Source: CAYMKL01 sp964390805 (GTDB lineage Bacteria > Chloroflexota > Anaerolineae > VGOG01). Taken from it: DNA of 38,670 nt. This document shows, piece after piece, positions 30,843 through 38,670 of this stretch (within the stretch, counting starts at the first letter, position 1; each line of letters opens with the position of its first letter). The notes below the pieces were generated by a model, which was not told the DNA's origin, searched no databases, and worked only from the letters and a program-made list of their open reading frames with translations. The stretch covers positions 1 through 38,670 of the forward strand of contig CAYMKL010000065.1 in the NCBI GenBank assembly GCA_964390805.1. The letters run 5' to 3'. The position numbers were made by a program, and so were the translations under genes.

Positions 30843-30947
30843 CTCAAGCTAAAGTGCAAGTGGCAATTGGCGGTCCGAAACGAGCGCCAACGCAGGGATG
30901 ACTCTTGCCTGCCGTTGGCGTTACTTGTTTCGGCAGGCTGACTTGAG
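30843..30947 (+). promoter_or_regulatory. Structured leader, possible riboswitch-like element
   Basis: A closing pair CTCAAG (30843-30848) / CTTGAG (30942-30947) encloses two hairpins: TTGGCG/CGCCAA (30867-30890) and GCCTGCCG/CGGCAGGC (30907-30938). An alternative stem CGCCAACG (30885-30892) / CGTTGGCG (30913-30920) would exclude both. GGCAA before and ACGCA after the first hairpin recall cyclic-di-GMP-I riboswitches, but the rest of that consensus is not present. Competing folds suggest regulation; the ligand is unknown. Confidence 0.3.
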
Positions 30948-30981
30948 AGCAGAATCACCAGCAAGAGAAGGGGGGACTTCA

Positions 30982-33900
30982 ATGAAAAAGGGAATAGCAT
31001 TGGCCTTTGTAGTTTTTTTCGGCGCGCTTCTGGTATTGTCCACCTTTGGTCTTGCCACTGCTCAAGACTCTGTTAGACTGCCCCTCTTGAGTGCGCCAAC
31101 AGCGGAGCCCACCAGAGAGGCAGAAGCCACTGCCCAACCTACGGAAGGGGCAGTCTTTCTGGGCCCACTACCCTCCACGCCAACCGAAGAAACCCCCACG
31201 CCCGAGCCGGGCGAATCCAAGCCCGACATCATGCCCGTGGAGCCTCGGCCGGTGCCGGAAGGGCAGACCGTTCCTCAGAAGGAGGGTCTAAACACCGTCG
31301 GGGATATCTGGGTGTGGACAGACAGGGGGTGCGGCCCCTCCGCTGTCTATGACCCGGGCGATTACATCACCTTCTACTTTGAAGCAGCCCAGAGCGGTTC
31401 CATCACGCTGTACTATCACAAGCCGGATAGCTCCTCCGTTTTGTGGTCGGGGTACATTGAGGCCAACGTTACCTATGAAGCGCCCACACAAATAGACCCA
31501 GGTTCGTCAGGAGGGGTGCGCATCGTGCGCATACTCATGGCCAATGCATTAGCACAGGATTACTGCGGGTTCAGCATCCGTGGCGGGGGTAACTTGCTGT
31601 GTGCCTGGGCGTGGCTGGACTGTGATCTTCCATGTTCTTTCGAGTTCGATTGTCTCATACTTCAAGGTTGCGGTGGTGAAGGACTGTTCCGGAGAACAGT
31701 AGATATGCCAGACGAGTCAACAGGCCGTGGCGATGTGGCTTCACTACTATATGTACCTCGCATTTATGCCCTGTATAACCCTCAATACCACTATGACAGC
31801 TATTGTGGGTTAAATGTGCTTACAGGATACTCCTATGGAACAGTTGTAGGCTACGACCCAGACGCATCATGCACCGACTGCCCCTCTGGTGGGGGTGAGA
31901 TCAATGTCTGGACCAACAAAGGGGATGGGGGCTGTGAGGGTACGTTCGATCAAGGGGAGAGCATCACTTTCTATGTTCAAGCTGCTCAGAGCGGTGATGC
32001 CTGGCTGTTCGATTACTGGTCCGATGGCTATGTTCAGCAGATTTCGCTCGGCTACTTGCAGGCAGGGGTCACCTACTATCTCCAAGGCACTGTGGATGAG
32101 CCAGGAGGTCGTCAAGTGCTGCGGGCCATCATGCCGGATGCTCAGGCACAGGATTATTGTTCCTTCATCGTGCAGGAGGAGGAAGTAACGCCCACGTGGA
32201 CTCCAACCAGAACCCCCACACCTACTTGGACGCCGACGAGGACGCCCACGCCCACCGGAACAGTGCCCCCTACAGCTACTCAGACACCGACCAGAACGCC
32301 AACTCGCACACCCACTGGAACAGTGTCGCCTACAGCCACTTGGACGCCGACGAGCACACCGACGTCGAGCCCCGCCGTTAACACGCCTGTTATCGTCGTA
32401 CCGGGATACGGAGCAACCTTTTGCATTCCCGGAACTCAAACATGTTGGTTGTGGCCAGGTCTAGCGGAACCAGTATACAAGCCGTTAGAAGAGGAATTTG
32501 CAGCAGCTGGCTATCATAAGAACCAGGATTTCTTCTACTGCCTCTACAACTGGACGAAACCCAACACTGAATCTGCCCAAAAGTTGACCCAGTGTGTGGT
32601 GAAAGCTCTTGACGAAAACCCTAAAGCCAATAGAGTCCACATCATCACGCACAGCAACGGAGGCAACGTGGCGCGGGCCTATATTCAGGGCTCTGGGCCT
32701 TCGATGGTGGACAAGCTATTGATGATCGCTCCCCCAAATCAGGGGGTTGTCAGGGCATACTGGCCTTGGGAAGGTGGAGACATTAGCCAGGAAGATTTCT
32801 GGCTTAAGGCAGTAGTGAGAACAATGGTGCTCACACTACCTCCTCCCCCTGGATGGTCGCCTCCCTTTGACAGAATTACCGCAACCTACCTCTATGCGGT
32901 TCTTCACCATGCTTGTACCTCTTGGAAGGAGCTGCTCCCAGTTGGCGATTCCTACTTGAAAGACTATCAGACCCAAGAGTGGATCCCTATTAGCAGCATG
33001 GAAGAACAAAACGATTTTCGGCATCGTTTCATCCAGCCTGGAAATGACCAGAGATCGCTTTACACTTTTTCCGCGATTATGATCCAAACGGAGCGCAAAA
33101 GGCCCCCAAAATGGCCTCCAGAGGGGCAAAATGGCTGTTTATGTTCACTTGGGTCTGCACTCCACCAAAAAAGTGTAAAGTTGCTATTTTGGCGATTTGA
33201 AACGATGCCCGATTTTCTTCCAACTCTAAACTTGAACCTCAATACCCTTTTCGATGATGTATCCAAGGTGGTGGTATATGCTGGCCGAGGGCTGAAGCCT
33301 ACTCATCAGACAATCACGGTTGAGCCTCGCCAGCCCTGGGACTGGCCGCTTTGGGTGGATGGCAAGCCTTGGTCTTATGAAACCACCTATGACGGGGATG
33401 GGACAATATTGCAATCCCACACCAAGCTACCGGGGGCGTCAGGGTCGCCAAAGTACGAATGGGTGGGCAACTTATCTGCCGATCATCGTACAGTCATCGA
33501 CAAGGCCATCCCCTTGATCTTTACTGAACTCGGCCTGTCCCCTGTATCTTCCGAGACTCTTGCCACTTCTAGCAGCCAAGAAACCGACGTATTGATCTTC
33601 GTGTCCAGATCTTCTGCAAGGTTTCTGGTCACCGATCCTTCTGGTAGGCAGGTAGGCTACAGGTCAAGTGGAGCGTTCGTAAACCAGATTCCAGGAGCCG
33701 AATATCTTGGAGAAGAAAGTAGCGCAGCCAAGGTTATCGCCATTCCCGATCCAAGCCAGGGCGAGTATCGCGTCCAGCTCAGTGGCACGAATCTGCAGTC
33801 TACTGAGTCGTACACGTTCGGTGCAATTTGGGCCGCATCTGCAGAAATTGAGTTGCTCCAATCGGGCGACATCGCTCCTGGAGAGACCAAGGAAGGGACA

Positions 33901-36900
33901 GTAGATCATCGTGGATTTTCGGTCTACCTCCCCCTCCTCCTGAAGAACTACACACAACCCCCAGGCCCCCTGCCCGACAAATTCCTCTTCGCCATCGGCG
34001 CCCAGGCCCCGGTGGGGCAGTTCAACTATCCCTCGGGCATGGCGGTGGCTCCCGACGGCACGGTCTACGTGGCGGACACGTTGAACCACCGCATCCAGCA
34101 CTTCTCGGCCACAGGTCAATTCCTAAGCAAGTGGGGGAGCTACGGCAGCGACGATGGGCAGTTCAACCATCCCTACGGCGTGGCGGTGGCTCCCGACGGC
34201 GCGGTCTACGTGGCCGACTCCGGGAACCACCGCATCCAGCGCTTCTCGGCCACAGGTCAATTCCTAAGCAAGTGGGGGAGCTACGGCAGCGACGATGGGC
34301 AGTTCAACCATCCCTACGGCGTGGCGGTGGCTCCCGACGGCACGGTCTACGTGGCCGACACGGACAACCACCGCATCCAGCGCTTCTCGGCGACCGGTCA
34401 GTTCTTGGGCAAGTGGGGCTCCCGCGGCAGCGGCGATGGGCAGTTCAGCTACCCGCATGGCGTAGCGGTGGCCCCTGCTAGCACGGTCTATGTGGCTGAC
34501 AGGTTCAACCACCGCATCCAGCGCTTCTCGGCCACAGGTCAATTCTTAAGTAAGTGGGGAAGCGAAGGCAGCGGCAACGGACAGTTCAAGGAGCCCAGAG
34601 ATGTAGCGGTGGCCTCTGACGGCACGGTCTACGTAGCCGAATTGTTCAACCATCGTATCCAGCGCTTCACCGCCGATGGCAGCTTCGTGGGCAAGTGGGG
34701 CTTCTACGGCAGCGGCGACGGACAGTTCAAGGGACCCTACGGCGTCGCAGTGGCCCCTGACGGTACGGTTTATGTAGCAGACACATGGAACGACCGCATT
34801 CAGCGCTTCTCGGTCACGGGCCAGTTTCTGGGCAAGTGGGGTAGTGAGAGCAGCAGCGGCGATGGGCAGTTCTACTTCCCCGAGGGCGTGGCAGTGGCCT
34901 CTGACAGTACGGTTTATGTAGCAGACACGTGGAACAGCCGCATCCAGCGTTTCTCGGCTGTGGGTCAGTTCCTGGGCAAGTGGGGCTCCTACGGCAGCGG
35001 CGACGGGCAGTTCGACTGGCCCAGTGGCGTGGCGATCGCCCCTGACGGTACAGTATACGTGGCCGACGGAAACAACCACCGCATCCAGCGTTTCTCGGCT
35101 GTGGGTCAGTTCCTGGGCAAGTGGGGCTCCTACGGCAGCGGCGACGGGCAGTTCGACTGGCCCAGTGGCGTGGCCGTGGCGCCCGATGGCACGGTCTACG
35201 TGCCCGACTCCGGGAACGACCGCATCCAGCGCTTCTCGGCCACCGGCCAGTTCCTGGGCAAGTGGGGTTCCCGGGGCAGCGGCAACGGGCAGTTCAAGAA
35301 GCCCTACGGCGTGGCGGTGGCCCCCGACGGCACAGTCTACGTGGCGGACAGTGCCAACCATCGGATTCAGCATTTCTCGGCCACAGGCCAGTTCCTGGAC
35401 AAGTGGGGCGGCGAAGGCAGCAGTGATGGACAGTTCGGCTGGCTCCCTGGCGTGGCAGTGGCCTCCGACGGCACGGTCTACGTGGCCGACTACGGGAACG
35501 GCCGCATCCAGCGCTTCACTGCCGATGGCAGCTTCCTGGGTAAGTGGGGCTCATACGGCAGCGGCGATGGGCAGTTCAACTGGCCCAGTGGCGTGGCGAT
35601 CGCCCCTGACGGCACGGTCTACGTAGCCGACCGCAATAATCATCGCATCCAAGCCTTCGGCATCGCTTACCCCGACACCTGGCGCGGGGAGTATTTCGCC
35701 AACCGATGGTTGGCAGAGCGGCCCGTGCTCATCCGTCAGGAGTCGGCAATAGACTTCAACTGGGGTACCGGCTCCCCTGGCCCCGACGTCCCAGCGGACA
35801 ACTTCTCCGCGCGTTGGCAGCGCTATGTGTGGTTCGAGGCCGATACCTACCGCTTTACCGTCTTCGCCGATGACGGCGTGCGCCTGTGGGTGGACGACCA
35901 ACTGCTCATTGAGCAATGGCAGCATCCCCAGGTTGCCACCTTTGAGGCCGATGTCATTTTGAGCCAGGGCTACCACCGGGTGCGGCTGGAGTACTACGAC
36001 GGCGGTGGTGCAGCAGCGGTGCAGTTGAGCTGGGATGCTCTAGCAACTCGTACCCCTACGCCTACCCGCACACCAACCCGCACACCCACGCCAACCCATA
36101 CCTCTACGCCTACCCGCACACCAACCCTCATGCCTACGCCTACCGCCACCTCCACGCCAACGGCGACTCCCATCTGGCACACCGAAACCGTAGACAGCAT
36201 AGGGGATGTCGGCGAATACATCTCCCTGACCCTGGATGAGGGCGAGTATCCACACATCAGTTACTACGACGACACCAACGACGATCTGAAGTACGCCTAC
36301 CAGGACGCCTCCGGCTGGCACATCGAAACAGTGGACAGCGAGGGACGGGTCGGCAGGTACACCTCTCTCGCCCTGGACGGTGGCGGGTATCCGCACATCA
36401 GTTACTACGACGACACCAACCGCGACCTGAAGTACGCCTACCACGATGGCTCCGACTGGCATATCCAGACCGTGGACAGCACAGAGTTGGCCGGCTTCTA
36501 CACCTCCCTCACCCTGGATGGCGTCGGGTATCCGCACATGAGTTACTATTACTGGGTCAAGGACAACCTGAAGTACGCGTACCAAGATGCCTCTGGCTGG
36601 CATATCGAGACCGTGGACGGCGAGGGGAGTGTCGGCTACCACAACTCCTTGGCCCTGGATGAGGACGGGTATCCGCATATCAGCTACTACGACGGCTACC
36701 CCAACTACAACCTGAAGTACGCCTACCAGGACGCTTTGGAGTGGCACATTGAGACCGTGGACAGTGAGGGGTTTGTCGGCTACTTCACCTCCCTGGCCCT
36801 GGATGGGGGCTGGTATCCCCACATCAGCTACTATGACGCCACCAACGGCGACCTGAAGTACGCCTACCAGGACGCCTCGGGCTGGCACATTGAGATCGTG

Positions 36901-37446
36901 GACAGCGTCGGAAACTCGTTTTGGTACGGCGGCACCTCCCTGACCCTGGATGGGAGCGACTATCCCCACATCAGCTACTACGACTACACCAACTTCGACC
37001 TCAAGTATGCCTACCAGGACGCTTCAGGCTGGCACATCGAAACCGTGGACAGCACGGGAGATGTGGGCGAATACACCTCCCTGGTCCTGGATGAAGGTGG
37101 GTATCCGCACATCAGCTACTACGACGCCTCCAACGGCGACTTGAAGTACGCTTACCAAGACGCCCTGCTACCTACGCCGACGCCCACGCGCACGCCTACA
37201 CCAACCCGCACGACCACGCCGCCGGGAATCACGAATCTTCACATGAGTGACTCGTGCAATGGCCCCGATATGATCCTCTTCCCTGCCGACACGGAGTCTG
37301 TATACGTAGTCTTGGCATCGTTTCAAATCGCCAAAATAGCAACTTTACACTTTTTTGGTGGAGTGCAGACCCAAGTGAACATAAACAGCCATTTTGCCCC
37401 TCTGGAGGCCATTTTGGGGGCCTTTTGCGCTCCGTTTGGATCATAA
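30982..37446 (+). CDS. Giant secreted mosaic protein (lipase-like, NHL, PA14, propeller), truncated by a MITE
   Basis: A 2154-residue exported protein. Order: signal peptide (about 1-29); two related beta modules (106-401); Thr/Pro linker (403-467); LCAT/lipase-like alpha/beta hydrolase with putative triad S558 (THSNGG), D806 (GDGT) and H835 (ADHR); a 'VYLPLLLKNY' segment near 985; twelve NHL repeats (1009-1560); PA14 domain (about 1563-1686); Thr/Pro linker; seven repeats of about 47 residues (1731-2058); Thr/Pro linker; start of a beta domain (2083-2110). Residues 680-745 come from an in-frame MITE inside the hydrolase. From residue 2111 the reading is MITE sequence ending at TAA 37444. Without that insertion the frame continues to 38526. 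The frame is open from 30898, but ATG 30982 begins the signal peptide. Probably surface-attached, acting on lipids or glycans; the substrate is unknown. Confidence 0.85.
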   Translation: MKKGIALAFVVFFGALLVLSTFGLATAQDSVRLPLLSAPTAEPTREAEATAQPTEGAVFLGPLPSTPTEETPTPEPGESKPDIMPVEPRPVPEGQTVPQKEGLNTVGDIWVWTDRGCGPSAVYDPGDYITFYFEAAQSGSITLYYHKPDSSSVLWSGYIEANVTYEAPTQIDPGSSGGVRIVRILMANALAQDYCGFSIRGGGNLLCAWAWLDCDLPCSFEFDCLILQGCGGEGLFRRTVDMPDESTGRGDVASLLYVPRIYALYNPQYHYDSYCGLNVLTGYSYGTVVGYDPDASCTDCPSGGGEINVWTNKGDGGCEGTFDQGESITFYVQAAQSGDAWLFDYWSDGYVQQISLGYLQAGVTYYLQGTVDEPGGRQVLRAIMPDAQAQDYCSFIVQEEEVTPTWTPTRTPTPTWTPTRTPTPTGTVPPTATQTPTRTPTRTPTGTVSPTATWTPTSTPTSSPAVNTPVIVVPGYGATFCIPGTQTCWLWPGLAEPVYKPLEEEFAAAGYHKNQDFFYCLYNWTKPNTESAQKLTQCVVKALDENPKANRVHIITHSNGGNVARAYIQGSGPSMVDKLLMIAPPNQGVVRAYWPWEGGDISQEDFWLKAVVRTMVLTLPPPPGWSPPFDRITATYLYAVLHHACTSWKELLPVGDSYLKDYQTQEWIPISSMEEQNDFRHRFIQPGNDQRSLYTFSAIMIQTERKRPPKWPPEGQNGCLCSLGSALHQKSVKLLFWRFETMPDFLPTLNLNLNTLFDDVSKVVVYAGRGLKPTHQTITVEPRQPWDWPLWVDGKPWSYETTYDGDGTILQSHTKLPGASGSPKYEWVGNLSADHRTVIDKAIPLIFTELGLSPVSSETLATSSSQETDVLIFVSRSSARFLVTDPSGRQVGYRSSGAFVNQIPGAEYLGEESSAAKVIAIPDPSQGEYRVQLSGTNLQSTESYTFGAIWAASAEIELLQSGDIAPGETKEGTVDHRGFSVYLPLLLKNYTQPPGPLPDKFLFAIGAQAPVGQFNYPSGMAVAPDGTVYVADTLNHRIQHFSATGQFLSKWGSYGSDDGQFNHPYGVAVAPDGAVYVADSGNHRIQRFSATGQFLSKWGSYGSDDGQFNHPYGVAVAPDGTVYVADTDNHRIQRFSATGQFLGKWGSRGSGDGQFSYPHGVAVAPASTVYVADRFNHRIQRFSATGQFLSKWGSEGSGNGQFKEPRDVAVASDGTVYVAELFNHRIQRFTADGSFVGKWGFYGSGDGQFKGPYGVAVAPDGTVYVADTWNDRIQRFSVTGQFLGKWGSESSSGDGQFYFPEGVAVASDSTVYVADTWNSRIQRFSAVGQFLGKWGSYGSGDGQFDWPSGVAIAPDGTVYVADGNNHRIQRFSAVGQFLGKWGSYGSGDGQFDWPSGVAVAPDGTVYVPDSGNDRIQRFSATGQFLGKWGSRGSGNGQFKKPYGVAVAPDGTVYVADSANHRIQHFSATGQFLDKWGGEGSSDGQFGWLPGVAVASDGTVYVADYGNGRIQRFTADGSFLGKWGSYGSGDGQFNWPSGVAIAPDGTVYVADRNNHRIQAFGIAYPDTWRGEYFANRWLAERPVLIRQESAIDFNWGTGSPGPDVPADNFSARWQRYVWFEADTYRFTVFADDGVRLWVDDQLLIEQWQHPQVATFEADVILSQGYHRVRLEYYDGGGAAAVQLSWDALATRTPTPTRTPTRTPTPTHTSTPTRTPTLMPTPTATSTPTATPIWHTETVDSIGDVGEYISLTLDEGEYPHISYYDDTNDDLKYAYQDASGWHIETVDSEGRVGRYTSLALDGGGYPHISYYDDTNRDLKYAYHDGSDWHIQTVDSTELAGFYTSLTLDGVGYPHMSYYYWVKDNLKYAYQDASGWHIETVDGEGSVGYHNSLALDEDGYPHISYYDGYPNYNLKYAYQDALEWHIETVDSEGFVGYFTSLALDGGWYPHISYYDATNGDLKYAYQDASGWHIEIVDSVGNSFWYGGTSLTLDGSDYPHISYYDYTNFDLKYAYQDASGWHIETVDSTGDVGEYTSLVLDEGGYPHISYYDASNGDLKYAYQDALLPTPTPTRTPTPTRTTTPPGITNLHMSDSCNGPDMILFPADTESVYVVLASFQIAKIATLHFFGGVQTQVNINSHFAPLEAILGAFCAPFGS
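32188..32380 (+). repeat. Thr/Pro linker-coding repeats
   Basis: Degenerate CCNACN-type triplet pairs encode TPTRTPTPTWTPT-like linker between the beta modules and the hydrolase. Similar stretches occur at 36043-36168 and 37171-37220. Confidence 0.8.
33012..33217 (-). mobile_element. 190-bp MITE, copy 1, with 8-bp target duplication
   Basis: The element proper is 33020-33209. Ends are GGCATCGTTTCA and TGAAACGATGCC (12-bp perfect inverted repeats), with inner CTTTACACTTTTT / AAAAAAGTGTAAAG. CGATTTTC is duplicated at 33012-33019 and 33210-33217. Element plus duplication is 198 bases, 66 codons, without a stop, so it is translated. It appears identical, in reverse complement, to 37314-37503. 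No transposase is encoded; the 8-bp duplication and GGC ends would suit an ISL3-like helper, which is inference. Strand is set arbitrarily opposite to copy 2. Confidence 0.92.
34009..35660 (+). repeat. Twelve tandem NHL-repeat units (about 141 bp each)
   Basis: Each unit encodes 'GQF..P.GVAVAPDGTVYVAD..NHRIQRF', then 'GQFLGKWGS.GSGD'. Neighbouring units 2-3 and 8-9 are almost identical at DNA level, indicating recent duplication. Twelve units could form two six-bladed propellers. Confidence 0.9.
36172..37167 (+). repeat. Seven tandem units of about 144 bp (propeller-like)
   Basis: Each unit encodes 'WHIETVDS.G..G.YTSLALD', then 'GYPHISYYD..N.DLKYAYQDASG'. Seven units would suit a seven-bladed propeller. 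The family is not named with confidence. Confidence 0.85.
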
Positions 37447-37511
37447 TCGCGGAAAAAGTGTAAAGCGATCTCTGGTCATTTCCAGGCTGGATGAAACGAT
37501 GCCGTAGTCTT
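37306..37511 (+). mobile_element. 190-bp MITE, copy 2, with 8-bp target duplication
   Basis: The element proper is 37314-37503, reverse complement of copy 1. GTAGTCTT is duplicated at 37306-37313 and 37504-37511. In this orientation the host frame meets TAA at 37444-37446 inside the element, truncating the protein. Confidence 0.92.
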
Positions 37512-38526
37512 CGATTACTCTGATATGCAAGGAGAAGAGAGGCGAATCGTGGTCACTGACGGTGTCAATCTATATGATGCAACTCGTTCGTACACAGGGT
37601 CGGGCATTGAGTGCATAGAGGTAACCCATAGCCATGGCCCCATCCCTTCCGACACTTATCGAACGCAGATATACGCTGGCGGGCTTTTGCCCATCAAGAC
37701 CCTACTGTGGCACGTGCGGACAGGTGGGCCGGGCGAAATCATCTTCAGCTCTAGTCGGGGAGGGAACCCACTGGACATTTACATCATGAACGAGGACGGT
37801 AGTGACGTTCGACGGTTAACAAACGCACCTGGATATAATGAGTTTGCTAAGGTTTCTCACGCTGCAAGAAGGGTGGTCTTTCAATCAACGAGGACAGGCA
37901 CCGTCCAGGCTTACATCATGGACATTGACGGAAGCAATGCTCGGCAGCTAACGACCAACTGTGGGGAAAGCTATGAACCAAGTTGGTCTCCAGATGACAC
38001 AAGAATTATCTTTGGTTGCGATGGCTATCTCGCTTTCATCAATCCAGACGGCTCACAGCTTGAGAAAACAAGCATACGGGGTGGGGCTCCAGATTGGTCT
38101 CCTGCTGGTACGAAGATCGCTCTTGTGCGCTGGATGAGTAGCGACGGTGATTGGGAGATATTCGTAGTGGATGTGGATGGCAGCAATGAAACACGTCTGA
38201 CCCAGACTCCGAACGCAGAGTGGTACCCTGCATGGTCACCAGATGGCTCGAAGATAGTTTTCGGTTATGTCGAAGGTCCATCCCACCCTGTATACACGAT
38301 GAACGCTGATGGAAGCAATAGGACGAGGATCACAGACATTGACATCGGTTCCGTTCCTGCGCCAAGATGGTCTCCAGACGGTCAACAGATTGTATTCATG
38401 TCTGACCAAGATGGCAACAAAGAGATCTATGTGATGAACAGTGATGGGAGTAATCAGATACGGCTTACTAACAACCCGGCCCGTGATGATTCGCCATTCT
38501 GGTTTGTCGTTTCCCCATCGGAGTAA
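37504..38526 (+). pseudogene. Severed 3' part of the giant gene: beta domain end plus TolB-like propeller
   Basis: Read in the frame of the upstream gene after removing 198 bases, this continues ...SVYVV into FDYSDMQGEERRI, finishing the interrupted beta domain and adding a TolB-like propeller. Blades show 'WSPDGSKIVF', 'MNADGSNRTRIT', 'WSPDGQQIVFMS' and 'MNSDGSNQIRLT'. An ATG at 37525 could start a 333-residue product, but it has no ribosome binding site and no signal peptide, so the fragment is probably not exported or not made. It shows no internal stops, which suggests that the insertion is recent. Confidence 0.8.
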
Positions 38527-38557
38527 CCTGCCCGATACACCATTTGCTGATGAGCAC

Positions 38558-38602
38558 CAAAGAGGGGCTGGTCAATGCATGGTCAACCCCTCTTTGCTTT
38601 TT
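38558..38602 (+). terminator. Rho-independent terminator of the giant gene
   Basis: Stem CAAAGAGGGG (38558-38567) / CCCCTCTTTG (38587-38596), followed by CTTTTT. The loop holds a TGGTCA direct repeat. It lies 32 bases after the severed 3' part, in keeping with the original gene ending at 38526. Confidence 0.8.
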
Positions 38603-38670
38603 CCCAGCTTGCTAGAACTTTAGTTTCCGGTAACCCGTCCGCCGCTGGTGGGCGGCAGCGTCCAGTCCGA
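38603..38670. other. Window end, no feature seen
   Basis: Only a short GC-rich stretch (CCGCCGCTGGTGGGCGGC) is visible; nothing can be assigned. Confidence 0.3.

Noticed and set aside
34131..35626. Long open frames on both strands in other frames over the NHL array
   Set aside because: They are periodic by-products of the 141-bp repeats and GC-rich codons; the plus-strand NHL frame has clear domain sequence.
34009..37167. Regular repeats that might be taken for a CRISPR array
   Set aside because: Units are 141-144 bp, have no short repeat-spacer pattern and encode protein repeats.
37254..37463. Small ORF within MITE copy 2 as a transposase
   Set aside because: The peptide has no transposase motif and the element is only 190 bp; it is non-autonomous.

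Overview
The window looks like a chromosomal segment of a Chloroflexota bacterium, probably Anaerolineae or a close relative. This is inferred from protein style: Thr/Pro-rich linkers, a 'YLPLLLKNY'-type motif, NHL/PA14/TolB mosaic secreted proteins, GtrA plus GT4 plus O-antigen-ligase clusters, a PASTA kinase with a C-terminal beta domain, and many short GC-rich interspersed repeats. No rRNA, tRNA, CRISPR array or transposase gene was seen.

Layout. (1) 132-8275, all minus strand: a cell-surface polysaccharide cluster. It holds a 1120-residue fusion of a glycoside-hydrolase-like ectodomain with an O-antigen ligase, a UDP-glucuronate-decarboxylase-like epimerase, a second O-antigen ligase, a GtrA-family flippase-like protein, a GT4 glycosyltransferase and a zinc-ribbon Nudix hydrolase. 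(2) 8335-9612, plus strand: ribosomal protein L25/CTC followed by a hicB-hicA toxin-antitoxin pair. (3) 9712-13167, minus: a class I aminotransferase preceded by a Septu-type defence pair (PtuA ATPase, PtuB HNH nuclease) with its own promoter. (4) 13273-17070, minus: a serine/phosphoserine-type operon (class V aminotransferase, SerA, SerK/SbnI-like ParB-fold protein) that carries a TumE-like toxin-antitoxin pair inside it. (5) 17098-22508, minus: a UroD-family protein, a membrane alkaline-phosphatase-superfamily protein, and two 2-hydroxyacyl-CoA-dehydratase-family subunits. (6) 22756-27098, plus: a PASTA Ser/Thr kinase and FtsH, each with a clear sigma-70-type promoter, closed by a strong terminator. 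(7) 27127-29038: an acyl-CoA synthetase (minus) divergent from a three-gene operon (plus) encoding a PD-(D/E)XK-fold nuclease candidate, an unknown small protein and a CopG-antitoxin-like protein. The two divergent -35 boxes are the arms of one inverted repeat. (8) 30703-38602, plus: one promoter, a structured leader, and a giant secreted multidomain protein gene ending in a terminator.

The most striking observation is in region 8. Two apparently identical 190-bp non-autonomous elements (12-bp terminal inverted repeats, each flanked by a perfect 8-bp target duplication) lie in opposite orientations inside the giant gene. The first is read through in frame and adds 66 residues inside a lipase-like domain. 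The second stops translation and cuts off a TolB-propeller C terminus. Removing the second copy and one duplication restores a single frame from 30982 to 38526. A second theme is that several short repeat families sit inside genes in frame, forming linkers, insertions and C termini.
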